Positions 34,960-43,710 of a stretch of DNA of 64,000 nucleotides are shown in pieces. The notes under the pieces were generated by a model that saw only the letters and a list, made by a program, of their open reading frames with translations, was not told the origin of the DNA and did no database searches. The stretch is taken from assembly GCA_963836355.1 (NCBI GenBank), contig CAWIJO010000020.1, forward strand, positions 62,001-126,000, read 5' to 3'. Each line of letters begins with the position of its first letter. The stretch's first letter is position 1. Both the position numbers and the translations under genes were made by a program. This DNA is from Palsa-506 sp963836355 (GTDB lineage: Bacteria > Actinomycetota > Actinomycetes > Streptosporangiales > Streptosporangiaceae).

Positions 34960-35838
34960 ATGACATCAGCAGGTAACGAGATCAGTGACCAGGCCGAGTC
35001 AGCCGAGATCGAACCGGCCGCTGAGACGAACACGTCTGGTGGTGCTGCCGGGTCCGGTGACCTCGCCGGGTCCGGTGACCTCGCCGGGTCCGGTGGGTCG
35101 GCCATGCTAGCCGAGCGGGAGCTGAGCGGGCAGGTCGCTGAGCTTGTCGAGGATCTCAGCAAACCGGCCTCGCCGGCCCGGATCAAGCGGCTGGTGGCTG
35201 CTACCGCGCGAACGGCGAGCCGTGGCGGCCAGGTCACCTGGCGGCGCGCTCAGTCGGCAAGCCGGTGGCTGGCTGACCAGGTGATCGCGATGGCGCCGCG
35301 GCTGCCGGTGCGGGACCAGGCCGCCCTGCGACGGCAGTTTCCTGACTGTTCGCCCGAGGAACTCGCCGACGCACTGATCCGTGGCTCGTCCCGGGCCGCG
35401 GCGGGCGTCGGCGCGGCGGTCGGTGCGTCCATGGTGCTGCCTGTCATCCCGGCCGTGCCGGTGGAGATCGCGACCGAGACACTGGCCCTAGTTGGAATCG
35501 AGCTCAAGCTGATCGCTGAGCTGCACGAGGTGTACGGGATGCGCGCGGCGGGCTCGGGCCCCGAGCGGATGGCCGCCTACGTGGCGGCCTGGGCGAATCG
35601 GCGCGGGGTGGCGCTCGCGCCAGGCGGGATCGTGCTAGCGGTGGGATCGCCGCTGCGCCGCCGGCTGCAGCGCAGGCTGCTCGCCCGGGCCGGGCGGAGC
35701 GCGACGTCGCTCGGCCCGATGCTCACCGGCGCCATGGCCGGCGCGGCGCTCAACCGGCACGAGACCCGCCGCCTTGGCCACGAAATCAGAAACGACCTGC
35801 GGCAGCGATCACCGCACTCAGCCCGCTGGCCCAACTGA
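34960..35838 (+). CDS. Hypothetical protein with EcsC-like hydrophobic core
   Basis: Predicted 292 residues. ATG 34960 diverges from the acetoacetyl-CoA synthetase across a 185-bp gap. The acidic N-terminus contains a GSGDLA repeat from an 18-bp DNA duplication. Residues about 145-190 form a hydrophobic Gly/Ala-rich segment (GVGAAVGASMVLPVIPAVPVEIATETLALVG) followed by LKLIAELHEVYG, reminiscent of the EcsC/DUF697 families, then a second hydrophobic patch near PMLTGAMAGAALN. Probably membrane-associated. No function is assigned. Confidence 0.75.
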   Translation: MTSAGNEISDQAESAEIEPAAETNTSGGAAGSGDLAGSGDLAGSGGSAMLAERELSGQVAELVEDLSKPASPARIKRLVAATARTASRGGQVTWRRAQSASRWLADQVIAMAPRLPVRDQAALRRQFPDCSPEELADALIRGSSRAAAGVGAAVGASMVLPVIPAVPVEIATETLALVGIELKLIAELHEVYGMRAAGSGPERMAAYVAAWANRRGVALAPGGIVLAVGSPLRRRLQRRLLARAGRSATSLGPMLTGAMAGAALNRHETRRLGHEIRNDLRQRSPHSARWPN

Positions 35839-35876
35839 ATCTCGGTGTCCCGCCATGCGCCCGCCCGTCTCTCCCC

Positions 35877-35957
35877 GGTCCCGGTCCCGGCCGAGGTCCC
35901 GGTCCCGGCCGAGGTCCCGGTCCCGGCCGAGGTCCCGTCGGTCCCGGTCCCGGCCGA
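35877..35957. repeat. 18-bp tandem repeat (CCGAGGTCCCGGTCCCGG)n
   Basis: Four to five units in the 311-bp gap after the EcsC-like gene. Reading frames through it are pure Arg/Ser or Gly/Pro repeats, so it is not treated as coding. The rest of the gap holds a degenerate CATGATCATGG palindrome half (about 35998) and the next repeat. Confidence 0.88.
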
Positions 35958-36043
35958 GACTCCGGCCCCGGCTCCGGCCCCGACCCGGCCCACGATTTCA
36001 TGATCATGGAAGTTCCGCGCGCCGGAGCACCCCAGTCATCCGT

Positions 36044-36153
36044 GATCAAGGAACCGGGAGGCTGAGATCGACGGCGGCGAGGCTGACAGGGCGCTAGGCG
36101 ATCAAGGAACCGGGAGGCTGAGATCGACGGCGGCGAGGCTGAGCGGGCGCTAG
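36044..36153. repeat. 55-bp direct repeat, two copies
   Basis: Copies at 36044-36098 and 36100-36153 (GATCAAGGAACCGGGAGG...GCGCTAG). The second copy ends on the stop codon of the HAD hydrolase, so the gene's last base pairs and its downstream region have been duplicated. Confidence 0.88.
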
Positions 36154-36896
36154 CCTGCCGATGGCGCGGCCAGCAGCTGAATCGCCCGGGCCAGGGCGGA
36201 GATGTCGGTCAGGTCAGGCAAGACCAGGTCGGCCCCGGCAGCGCGGAGGTCACCCTCGGTCGACCGCCCGGTGGCGATGGCGACCGACCTGGCACCGCCA
36301 ACGTGCGCAGCCTCCACATCCCTGGTCGAATCCCCGATGTAGACAGTCGATCGCGCATCGAAGGTCACGCCATATTTCTCGGCTGCCCGGCTCCTTGACT
36401 TCATCAGCTGGGCACCCTTCGGGTAGACCTCGGACCCGTAGCCGCCGATCTCGAAGTCGAAGAAGCCATCGAGTCCGAACGCGCGCAGTTTCGCTACCGC
36501 GTTAGGCCTGATCGTGCCGGTCAGCACCGACTGCACCACGCCGGGCAGGCCGGCGATGGCCAGCACCGCCTCCCTGGCCCCCGGCAGGACGCGGCCGCGC
36601 TTGGCCAGCAGCTCCTGCCGGGCGCCGAACGCCGCGGCCAGCTCGCTGACGAAGCGGCTGAGCAGTTCGTCGCTGCCGTCGTCGGTCGGCGCGAGCGCAG
36701 CCGGCACGGTCGGTGCCGCGTCATTGCGCGCCAGCGCTTCGAAGAAGATCTCCGACTCGCTCTGACCTGCCAGCTGCGGAAGCTGGACGAGCGGGCGGCC
36801 GGTCACCCGGCGGAAGGCGTCCGCGTATGCGTCCCTGGTAATCCTGCCGACGTCGACAAGAGTCAGGTCAATGTTCCACAGAACTAGGCAGTGAAT
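36150..36896 (-). CDS. HAD-superfamily phosphatase, apparent ATT start
   Basis: Predicted 248 residues if started at ATT 36896. Motif I is NIDLTLVDVG (about residues 8-17), motif II LTGTIRPN, the motif III Lys is within YPKGAQL, and motif IV VYIGDSTRDVEAA. A GTG at 36806 would give a protein lacking motif I, including the catalytic Asp, so it cannot be the real start. Between the upstream in-frame TGA and motif I there is no ATG, GTG or TTG; GGAGG lies exactly 5 nt before the ATT. It hydrolyses a small phosphomonoester, probably phosphoglycolate-like; the substrate is not evident. Confidence 0.8.
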   Translation of the reverse strand: MHCLVLWNIDLTLVDVGRITRDAYADAFRRVTGRPLVQLPQLAGQSESEIFFEALARNDAAPTVPAALAPTDDGSDELLSRFVSELAAAFGARQELLAKRGRVLPGAREAVLAIAGLPGVVQSVLTGTIRPNAVAKLRAFGLDGFFDFEIGGYGSEVYPKGAQLMKSRSRAAEKYGVTFDARSTVYIGDSTRDVEAAHVGGARSVAIATGRSTEGDLRAAGADLVLPDLTDISALARAIQLLAAPSAG

Positions 36897-37040
36897 GAGT
36901 GCCTCCGGCTCGCTCGGGCAATCCAGAGCGTACCGCCGTCATCACCACAGGCAAGCAGTGATGAACTAACCCCAAACTGCCGTCTTTGACCTATAGACTC
37001 CGTTCGCCTAGTCGGCCACGTTTACCCATTTGCCGTCCTG

Positions 37041-38297
37041 ATGGCGGTGATCTGGGCGCTGTGGATCATCCGCGTGCTGCTTTGCCCGGAGCTACAAGCC
37101 ATGGCTGCGGGCCTGCGACGCAACCGTCTCGGTGCTCATCCCGGTGGCGGGCGAGGAGCCGGAACTGTTCCGCGAAGTACTCGACCGGATCGTGGCGCAG
37201 GAACCGGACGAGGTACTCGTGGTGATCAACGGGCCAGAGATCCCGCGCTGGCTGACATCTGCGCGAGCACCCAAGGCGTCCTATGGACATGGACGCCCCG
37301 GGCCGGAAAGCGCAATGCGCTCCGGATGGCGATAGCACGGGCCACCGGGGACATCGCCGTCATCGTCGACTCCGACACCCTGTGGACCACTGGCACCCTT
37401 CGCGAGCTGGTGAAACCCTTCCGAGATCCGAGGATCGGCGGGGTAACGACCCGGCAGCGGATCCTGCGGCCGCGGCGCTCGGTGCTGACCACGTGGGCGG
37501 ACTGGCTCGAGGCTGTCCGCGGCGAGTACTCGCTGCCGGCAATGAGCGTGCTCGGGACGGTCGGCTGCCTGCCGGGACGGACCATCGCGATCCGGCTCGA
37601 CATCCTGCACGAGGTACTGCCCGAGTTCCTCACCGCCAGGTTTCTCGGCATCTTCCTGGAGGTGCCGGACGACAGGACGCTCACCAACCTGGTGCTCAAG
37701 GCCGGCTACCGGACCGTCTATCAGGCGTCGTCGCTGGTCTATACCGACGCCCCGATCGCACTTAGCAAGCTCCATCCACCAGCAACTCCGATGGGCCCGC
37801 GGATCGCAGTACAACACGCTGCGGATGCTGCCCTGGATGATCCTGCACACGCCGGCTCTCGCGCTGTTCTACCTGGCCGACATCGTGATCCCGTTCATGC
37901 TGATCGCCTCCTTCGCGTCCTGGGCGGCATCGGCGGCGAACGGGACGCACAGTGCGCTGTACGCGGCGCTGCCGCTGCCCGACGGGCACTGGCAGTCCGC
38001 AGTGAGCCTGGTCGCGCTGGCGATCGTGACGACGGTGCTCTCGATGTCGGTCCGGTTCGGACGGCATTTTGCCTACGCGCCGCGCGATCTGCTGTATCTG
38101 CCGATGTTTACTGCCATCAATACGTTGCTGCTGATGCCAATACGAATTGCGGGCTTTATGCGCATGGGACATGATTCGGGCTGGGGAACCCGGGGTCGGC
38201 AGGCTATTCCGGTACTCGCCGACTGAACCCGCTGGCGATTATTCCTTATGTGGTCGGGGTAGCGATGCTGGGAATTGCGGTGCGGGCCGGTGTCTAA
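37041..38297 (+). pseudogene. Hyaluronan-synthase-like family 2 glycosyltransferase, four frameshifts
   Basis: The reading frame changes at about 37092, 37243, 37778 and 38198. Rejoined, it reads as a membrane GT2: N-terminal span (MAVIWALWIIRVLL), nucleotide-binding VSVLIPVAGEEPE, GPEI/PALADIC, the RNALRMAIARATGD and DSDT (DxD) motifs, the processive-enzyme motif QQLRW, several C-terminal spans and a final LNPLAIIPYVVGVAMLGIAV before TAA. Such enzymes polymerise beta-linked polysaccharides across the membrane. Its end overlaps the start of the glycosidase-like gene at 38290, so it headed a small exopolysaccharide operon. Four independent shifts are either decay or assembly error. Confidence 0.85.
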
Positions 38298-38895
38298 TCA
38301 CCGGGTCGCCCGCTCGCCGCGCAGGCTCAGAGCGTGGACGGTGCTAACCACGGCGACTCTGCTGTTCTGCTGCGCGTACGCCTCCGGCGTGCTCAAGAAC
38401 GTAGCGCCGCATTCCTGGCATCCCATCTCGGCGGCCCCCGTCATCGAGACCGGGCTCGGTGCGCCGCTCGGCCATCGCATCTTCGGGGTGGCGCTGGCCG
38501 GGAACGCCCTGCACAAGTGGTCTACCGGCACCAAGGTCCACCCGGAACTGCTGATGAGCTTTCAGTCCTGGTACTCCGAGCCGATGCCGGCCAGGGCGCT
38601 GCGGGCGGACCAGAAGGTCGGCGTGCACGCCGAGATGTTCACTTGGCAGCCGGGCCGGGTCGCCTGGATGCGGCACCTGGCCAGCTACGCCGCGCATACC
38701 AGCTGGCTGAAGGACGTGGTGTGGTCCCAGGCCCCTTCCTACGGCGCGGGCAACATGCAGGTTGGCAACATGCAGTGGCAGATCTGGCAAGACAAGAACC
38801 CGCAGGCCCTGCAGGCATTCCGGGAGCTTGCCGTGGACGTCGTCAAGCCAGTCAACCCAGCCAGGAACACCGTTGCCGCGGGCCATGGCGGGTAG
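38290..38895 (+). CDS. Secreted glycoside-hydrolase-like protein (GH26-like), possibly truncated
   Basis: Predicted 201 residues from GTG 38290, overlapping the GT2 stop by 8 bp. An Arg-rich start and one hydrophobic segment (WTVLTTATLLFCCAYASG) form an uncleaved anchor or signal. The body reads GHRIFGVALAGNALHKWSTGTKVHPELLMSFQSWYSEP...GVHAEMFTWQPG, resembling the first strands of GH26-type mannanases/glucanases, but no clear catalytic Glu pair can be pointed to and a full TIM barrel would need ~300 residues. It may be a truncated enzyme or an accessory domain. Linked to the GT2 by overlap. Confidence 0.6.
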   Translation: MSNHRVARSPRRLRAWTVLTTATLLFCCAYASGVLKNVAPHSWHPISAAPVIETGLGAPLGHRIFGVALAGNALHKWSTGTKVHPELLMSFQSWYSEPMPARALRADQKVGVHAEMFTWQPGRVAWMRHLASYAAHTSWLKDVVWSQAPSYGAGNMQVGNMQWQIWQDKNPQALQAFRELAVDVVKPVNPARNTVAAGHGG

Positions 38896-38900
38896 GCGGC

Positions 38901-39641
38901 GTGGTGCATAGCCGGGCGACCACGATCCTGGCCCGGTGCCTGGCGCTGCTGGCGGCGCTCACCGGGGCGGCAGGCTGTTCCTGGGGCCAGCATGCTGCGG
39001 CCGCGGGCTGCGGCCAGTACTGGCGGGCGGCGGCCGACGAGTACGTGATCGAGAACAACAACTTCCTGGGCAAGCCAGAGTGCCTGGCCAGGATCGGGAC
39101 GCGGGGGTTCCGGGTGACCCGCTCCGGCGCGGCCGGCCCCCGCGGCACCGGCAAGCCGGCCGCCTACCCGGAGATCTTCACCGGCTATCACTGGGGCACC
39201 CAGGCGGGCGATGCGTTCCCGGCGCGGCTGAGCTCGCTGTCTTATGCACGCTCGAGCTGGGCCGTCAGCACCGACCGGACGCCGGCTGGCAGCGCCTTCA
39301 ACGTCGCCTATGACCTCTGGGTCAATAAGCACGAGCAGGTCGCGGCGAACGGGCAGCCGGACGGCGCGGAAGTGATGATCTGGCTCGCGCGACGCACGCA
39401 TTTCAGCGCCAAGCCGGATTTCCGGGCTAAGCCGGAAGAACTCCAGCATTTACCGCCGCACACGGCGAAACATGACACACAGTCACGTCCGCCCGCGGCG
39501 CGGCAACTGCCGTCGGCTATTAGCGCTGGCGGTTCCACCAGCAGCGAACACCCGGCTGCCTGGGCCGCGCCGACCGACCTGCGGCTAGCTATCCCATATG
39601 CGGATAGCGGTAATCGACCGGCGGGACGAACAGCTCCTTGA
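38901..39641 (+). pseudogene. GH12-like endoglucanase lipoprotein, C-terminally truncated
   Basis: GTG 38901 (or 38904) starts a lipoprotein signal peptide ending in LTGAAGC. The mature part shows GH12 landmarks: YVIENNNFLGKPEC, GFRVT, AYPEIFTGYHWGTQAG, the NVAYDLWV strand and EVMIWLARR, whose Glu is the nucleophile position. After THF (about 39405) similarity ends. The remaining frame is low-complexity and runs 53 bp into the 3' end of the convergent aldehyde dehydrogenase, so the second half with the acid/base Glu is missing. It is probably an inactivated beta-glucanase associated with the GT2 polysaccharide locus. Confidence 0.7.
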
Positions 39642-41217
39642 TCGTGCGGGCGTTGACCCAGCGGATCAGGTTGAAGATGGAGCCGGCTTTGTCGTTGGTG
39701 CCGCTGGCCCGCGCGCCGCCGAAAGGCTGCTGGCCGACAACGGCGCCGGTCGGCTTGTCATTGATGTAGAAGTTGCCCGCGGTGAAGCGGAGCGCCTCGG
39801 TGGCCGCCGCGATCGCGGCCCGGTCCTGGGCGATGATCGAGCCGGTCAGCGCGTACGGCGAGATATCCGCCGCCTGCGCGACGATGGCGTCATAGTCCGC
39901 GTCGTCGAATACGTGCACGCCGAGGATAGGGCCGAAGTACTCCGTGGTGAAGACTTCGTCGGTCGGATCCGTGCAGGCCAGCACGGTCGGCTGGACGAAG
40001 TAGCCATCGGCGTCGTCGATCATGCCGCCGGCCAGCACCCGGATGGAGGGTCGGGTCTTGGCCGCGCTCAGCGCGTCGGCGTGGGTCGCCAGCGCCTTGT
40101 CGTCGATCACCGCGCCCATGAAGAGCGAAAAGTCAGCGGAAACGTCCCCCATCGGGAGCGACTGCACGACCTGGACGAAGTCGTCGCCCATCCGGTCCCA
40201 GACCGACCGGGCGATGTAGGCTCGCGAGGCCGCCGAGCACTTCTGGCCCTGGTACTCGAAGGCACCGCGGACCAGCGCGGTGGTCAGCACCTCGGGATCG
40301 GCCGACGGGTGCGCGATCACGAAGTCCTTCCCGCCGGTTTCGCCGACCAGCCGCGGGTAGCCGCGGTAACTGGCGATGTTCTGCCCCACCGTGCGCCACA
40401 GGTGCTGGAAGGTCCCGGTGGATCCGGTGAAATGGATGCCGGCCAGATCCTCATGCGCCAGCGCGACCCTGGACACGGTGCGGCCGTCGCCGGTCACCAT
40501 GTTGATCACCCCGGGCGGCATCCCGGCGGCCTCAAGCAGCCGCATCAGGTAGTGCGCCGACAGTTGCTGGGTGTGCGACGGCTTCCACACCACAACGTTG
40601 CCCATCAGGGCCGGCGCGGTCGGCAGGTTGCCGGCGATCGAGGTGAAGTTGAACGGCGTGACGGCCAGCACGAAGCCCTCTAGCGGACGGTACTCCAGCC
40701 GGTTCCACGCGGCGTTGGACGATTCTGGCTGCTCGGCAAGCAGCCGCCTGCCGTAATGCACGTTGTACCGCCAGAAGTCGATCAGCTCGCAGGCGGCGTC
40801 GATCTCGGCCTGGTAGACCGACTTGGACTGGCCCAGGATCGTGGACGCGTTGATCGTCGCCCGCCACGGCCCGGCGAGTAGCTCAGCGGCCTTCAGGAAG
40901 ATCGCAGCGCGGTCGTCGTAGGACAGCGCGCGCCAGCTTGGCGCGGCCTGGCCGGCTGCATTGATGGCCGCGGACACGTCCTGCTCTGTGACGCTGCCAA
41001 GCTCGCCGAGCACCTGCCGGTGGTTGTGCGGCTGGACGATCTGAACACGGTCACCGCCGCCCATCCGCTGCCGGCCGCCCGCCGTCATGGTCAGCTCGAC
41101 CCGCTCGCCAGCCATTTCCTTGACCCTGGCCTCGAGCACCGCGCGGTCGTGGCTGCCTGGGGCGTACTGCCTGATCGGCTCGTTGACTGGCGGCGGAACA
41201 TTAGTCACGGCATCCAT
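39589..41217 (-). CDS. pruA: L-glutamate gamma-semialdehyde (1-pyrroline-5-carboxylate) dehydrogenase
   Basis: Predicted 542 residues, full length. Conserved ALDH blocks are GFVLAVTPFNFTSIAGNLPTAPAL, IHFTGSTGTFQHLW, the catalytic GGKDFVIAH (Glu in GETGGKD) and QGQKCSAASRAYI (catalytic Cys). The class-specific C-terminus (FYINDKPTGAVVGQQPFGGARASGTNDKAG) identifies the P5CDH group. It oxidises glutamate semialdehyde to glutamate with NAD+ in proline/arginine catabolism. The usual partner, proline dehydrogenase, is not adjacent; its expected downstream place is occupied by the broken GH12 gene. Confidence 0.96.
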   Translation of the reverse strand: MDAVTNVPPPVNEPIRQYAPGSHDRAVLEARVKEMAGERVELTMTAGGRQRMGGGDRVQIVQPHNHRQVLGELGSVTEQDVSAAINAAGQAAPSWRALSYDDRAAIFLKAAELLAGPWRATINASTILGQSKSVYQAEIDAACELIDFWRYNVHYGRRLLAEQPESSNAAWNRLEYRPLEGFVLAVTPFNFTSIAGNLPTAPALMGNVVVWKPSHTQQLSAHYLMRLLEAAGMPPGVINMVTGDGRTVSRVALAHEDLAGIHFTGSTGTFQHLWRTVGQNIASYRGYPRLVGETGGKDFVIAHPSADPEVLTTALVRGAFEYQGQKCSAASRAYIARSVWDRMGDDFVQVVQSLPMGDVSADFSLFMGAVIDDKALATHADALSAAKTRPSIRVLAGGMIDDADGYFVQPTVLACTDPTDEVFTTEYFGPILGVHVFDDADYDAIVAQAADISPYALTGSIIAQDRAAIAAATEALRFTAGNFYINDKPTGAVVGQQPFGGARASGTNDKAGSIFNLIRWVNARTIKELFVPPVDYRYPHMG

Positions 41218-41250
41218 GGATTCATGGTCGCACGAATGCGCGGAAAGACC

Positions 41251-41745
41251 TTACCCGACCAGGAACGCAAGCTCCTGGCCCGCGTACCACATCAGCTCGT
41301 GACCCTCCGCGCTGTCGACCGTAAAGCTCGCGTCGTCGTCGCCCTCGTCGGCCTTGGGCAGGGCGGCCACCGCGGCCCGGATGTCGTCGATAGCGCGGAC
41401 GTCATCAACATGACCAGAGACAAGCAGATTAACGGGAATTCCGCCGTCGATCTCGACCGCCGCTGGCTCATCCGGTGCGACGATCTTGACGATCCGCTCA
41501 TCCGGGATCTCGACCGCGAGCACGACCCGCCGGGGCGGCGCGTCGGGCTCGTCGAGCAGCAGCCGGAGCGATGCCCTGGCCGCCTGGGTCATCGCCGTGT
41601 ACTCGAGCTCTTCGAGATCGCCGCTGACATACGACTCCCGCAGCGCGGGCGTGACAGCGAACCCCCGCAGCGGAGGCTGGCCAATATCGGCACTGGCCAG
41701 CAGGACTGCCAGGGCTGGCAGTGTGCAGGGCAGGTAGACGCGCAC
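41251..41745 (-). CDS. DUF6912-like hypothetical protein
   Basis: Predicted 164 residues starting MRVYLPCTLPALAVLL. The pattern of a short beta-rich N-terminus, GFAVTPALRESYVSGDLEELEYTAM, and an acidic C-terminus ending in ESAEGHELMWYAGQEL-like sequence fits a conserved actinobacterial family of unknown function (DUF6912, from memory). No membrane span. It lies 33 bp upstream of pruA on the same strand and may be co-transcribed. Confidence 0.8.
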   Translation of the reverse strand: MRVYLPCTLPALAVLLASADIGQPPLRGFAVTPALRESYVSGDLEELEYTAMTQAARASLRLLLDEPDAPPRRVVLAVEIPDERIVKIVAPDEPAAVEIDGGIPVNLLVSGHVDDVRAIDDIRAAVAALPKADEGDDDASFTVDSAEGHELMWYAGQELAFLVG

Positions 41746-42023
41746 GGGCCCTCCAGAAGGTCTGGCAGAAGTACGCCGCGGCCTGCGCCGATTCGGGCGG
41801 ACACCTGCCTGCTCCCCGGATCAGCGAGGAGAGGGTGGGCATGAGTGTGCCAGTCCTGGCGTGCTACGGCCGGGAAATCGGATTAGCTACCGGGAAGCTG
41901 GCATCTCATGTGGCCAAAGTGACGCCCGAGCAACCGGGCTCGCTGCCATGACGGCTAGCTTGGCGCAGACAACTCGATGGATGTGACATCGGGCCAGTCA
42001 GGTGTTGTTGAACGCCACATTCA
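41746..42023. other. Short spacer, no supported gene
   Basis: A 36-codon ORF at 41841-41951 has a purine-rich leader (GAGGAGAGGGTGGGC) but no recognisable feature. I see no hairpin or repeat of note. Confidence 0.4.
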
Positions 42024-42557
42024 TCATGTTGACGGCTGAGCAGGGGCGGGCCGGGCGGGCCGGGCGGGCCGGGCGGAGGCGGGTTCCGCAGCCGCAGCGG
42101 GCTGGACGGAGGAGAAGGCAGGCTCGCGGGCGGGTGCGTAGCGGGCCAGGGCGGTGAGTACCGCGACCACGGCGTCGTCGATCGGCTCGTGTTCCCAGAT
42201 CCGGACGACCGTCCAGCCCGCCGCCGCCAGCGCATTGTCGGCGGCACGGTCACGCTCGACGTTCCGGCGCAGTTTGGGGTCCCAGTACCCGACGTTGACG
42301 GCCGGCTTACTGCCATGCTGGGGACAGCAGTGCCAGAAGCAGCCGTCGACGAATACGGCTACCCGGCGGGCGGTGAAGGCGATGTCGGGCCGTACCCGCT
42401 TCCCGCCGTCAAGATCAAGCCGGTAATCCTTGCGGTAGCGGTAGCCCTTGCCGTGCAGGGCTCGGCGCAGCGCAAGCTCTGGCTTAGTGTCGGTACGCCG
42501 GTTGGCGCGCATGTTCGCCGAGCGGCCCGGGCTGGACGGGCGCGGGTAGTCAGCCAC
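42024..42557 (-). CDS. vsr: Very short patch repair (Vsr) endonuclease
   Basis: Predicted 177 residues from GTG 42557. The Vsr core is complete: MRANRRTDTKPELALRRALH, RPDIAFTARRVAVFVDGCFWHCCP (catalytic Asp and zinc ligands), NVGYWDPKLRRNVERD and GWTVVRIWEHE. It nicks T:G mismatches that arise by deamination at methylated cytosines. The open frame extends far upstream without similarity, so the start is approximate. The last ~30 residues are an Ala/Pro repeat. No cytosine methyltransferase is in the window, which is unusual for a Vsr gene. Confidence 0.9.
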   Translation of the reverse strand: MADYPRPSSPGRSANMRANRRTDTKPELALRRALHGKGYRYRKDYRLDLDGGKRVRPDIAFTARRVAVFVDGCFWHCCPQHGSKPAVNVGYWDPKLRRNVERDRAADNALAAAGWTVVRIWEHEPIDDAVVAVLTALARYAPAREPAFSSVQPAAAAEPASARPARPARPAPAQPST

Positions 42558-42769
42558 AGCGCCCAACGCTAGAGCAGCGACCGCGGTGCCGTAAGGATTC
42601 CGGACCGTCAGGTCGCTAAGCCGCCAGCCGTTCACCGCCGGCCACCCTCGGCTGGCCACTAACCGCCAACTGCGGGCTCCGTACGCCAACCGGCCGACCT
42701 CCCGCAAGGTCGCAGGAGCTGCGCAGGCCGGCAGTTCGCCGCGGGGCCGGACGGGCGATGGGCGATGCG

Positions 42770-43432
42770 CTAAAAATCCAGGTCTTTCAGCGGTATCTTG
42801 AGTAGCTCGGACAGCCGCTGCGTGGTAGAGCGGAGTTCGCTGTGATGCACGCCGGTGATGCCGACCGCCTCGGCAGCTTGCACGTTGGCCTCGATGTCAT
42901 CGATAAAGACACATTCGGCGGGCTCAAGCCCCAGCAGCCCGGTGACATGCAGGAAGATCCTTGGCTCCGGCTTGCGCATGCCGGCCTCGGCGGAGATCAC
43001 CACGACGTCGAATAGCTCGGGGAACAGGTGCCGCGGATAGGCGTCCGCGCCCCAAGAGTTGGACAGCAGCGCGGTACGGAAGCCGGCCCGGCGGATGGCA
43101 CGCAGTGCGCCGTGCATTGCCGAGTCCGGCAGCGTGGCGGCGAACATTCTGGCCAGCAGCCCGTCAGCGGGAACGGGGCCGCCATCAACCCGGGTGAGCT
43201 GGCTGGCAAGCGCACGCTCGAACTCCTCGTCCGTGCAGTCGCCGCGCTCCAGCGCATGGACGGGATTCCTGCTGCCGTCCGGACCGTAGGCCTGCGACAC
43301 CCACGACCGCATCACCGCTACGTATTTATCGCGGTCAATGCCCTCCAGCTCGATCCACGCGTTGACCGTCTCCAGGATCGGATTGGTCAGCACGCCGCCC
43401 CAGTCGGTGATAACCCCGCGCAGCTTAGGCAC
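42770..43432 (-). CDS. HAD-superfamily hydrolase (IA, epoxide-hydrolase N-terminal-like)
   Basis: Predicted 220 residues from GTG 43432 (VPKLRGVITDWGGVLTNP). Motif I here is TDWGGVLT: the first Asp is kept and the usual second Asp is Gly, as in many members of this subfamily. Motif II is LLSNSWG, motif III AGMRKPEPRIF and motif IV CVFIDDIEANVQAA. The frame continues upstream through a PPGLRAV repeat made by a DNA minisatellite, which I take as noncoding. Substrate unknown. Confidence 0.88.
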   Translation of the reverse strand: MPKLRGVITDWGGVLTNPILETVNAWIELEGIDRDKYVAVMRSWVSQAYGPDGSRNPVHALERGDCTDEEFERALASQLTRVDGGPVPADGLLARMFAATLPDSAMHGALRAIRRAGFRTALLSNSWGADAYPRHLFPELFDVVVISAEAGMRKPEPRIFLHVTGLLGLEPAECVFIDDIEANVQAAEAVGITGVHHSELRSTTQRLSELLKIPLKDLDF

Positions 43433-43469
43433 GACCCCGATGGTAGGCGACCGCCTCGCAGTGAGCGCG

Positions 43470-43605
43470 CGGCGCGGCGCTGGCCCGGGCGGCACGGCAC
43501 GCAGCCCGGGCGGGTCTGCAGGCGGCCCGGGCGGCACGGCACGCAGCCCAGGCGGCACGGCACGCAGCCCAGGCGGCACGGCACGCAGCCCGGGCGGCAC
43601 TATCG
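43470..43605. repeat. 21-bp tandem repeat (CCCGGGCGGCACGGCACGCAG)n
   Basis: Five to six imperfect units upstream of the HAD hydrolase. In frame with the HAD gene they would encode PPGLRAV repeats. Confidence 0.88.
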
Positions 43606-43710
43606 TCACACCAACCTCAGCAGTTTTCAAGATCACGTTAGTGGTGCTGATCTATCCGGCTGGCACCGGCCAAATCTTCACCGCCAATGTGCCGGGCCCG
43701 GCAGGCGGCC

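Noticed and set aside
39598..40683. 361-codon plus-strand frame opposite pruA
   Set aside because: Shadow of the aldehyde dehydrogenase; no recognisable product.
41841..41951. 36-codon ORF with purine-rich leader
   Set aside because: Too short and featureless to support without conservation data.
43433..43636. N-terminal PPGLRAV extension of the HAD hydrolase
   Set aside because: It is the translation of a 21-bp minisatellite upstream of the motif-I region; GTG 43432 gives a normal-length protein.
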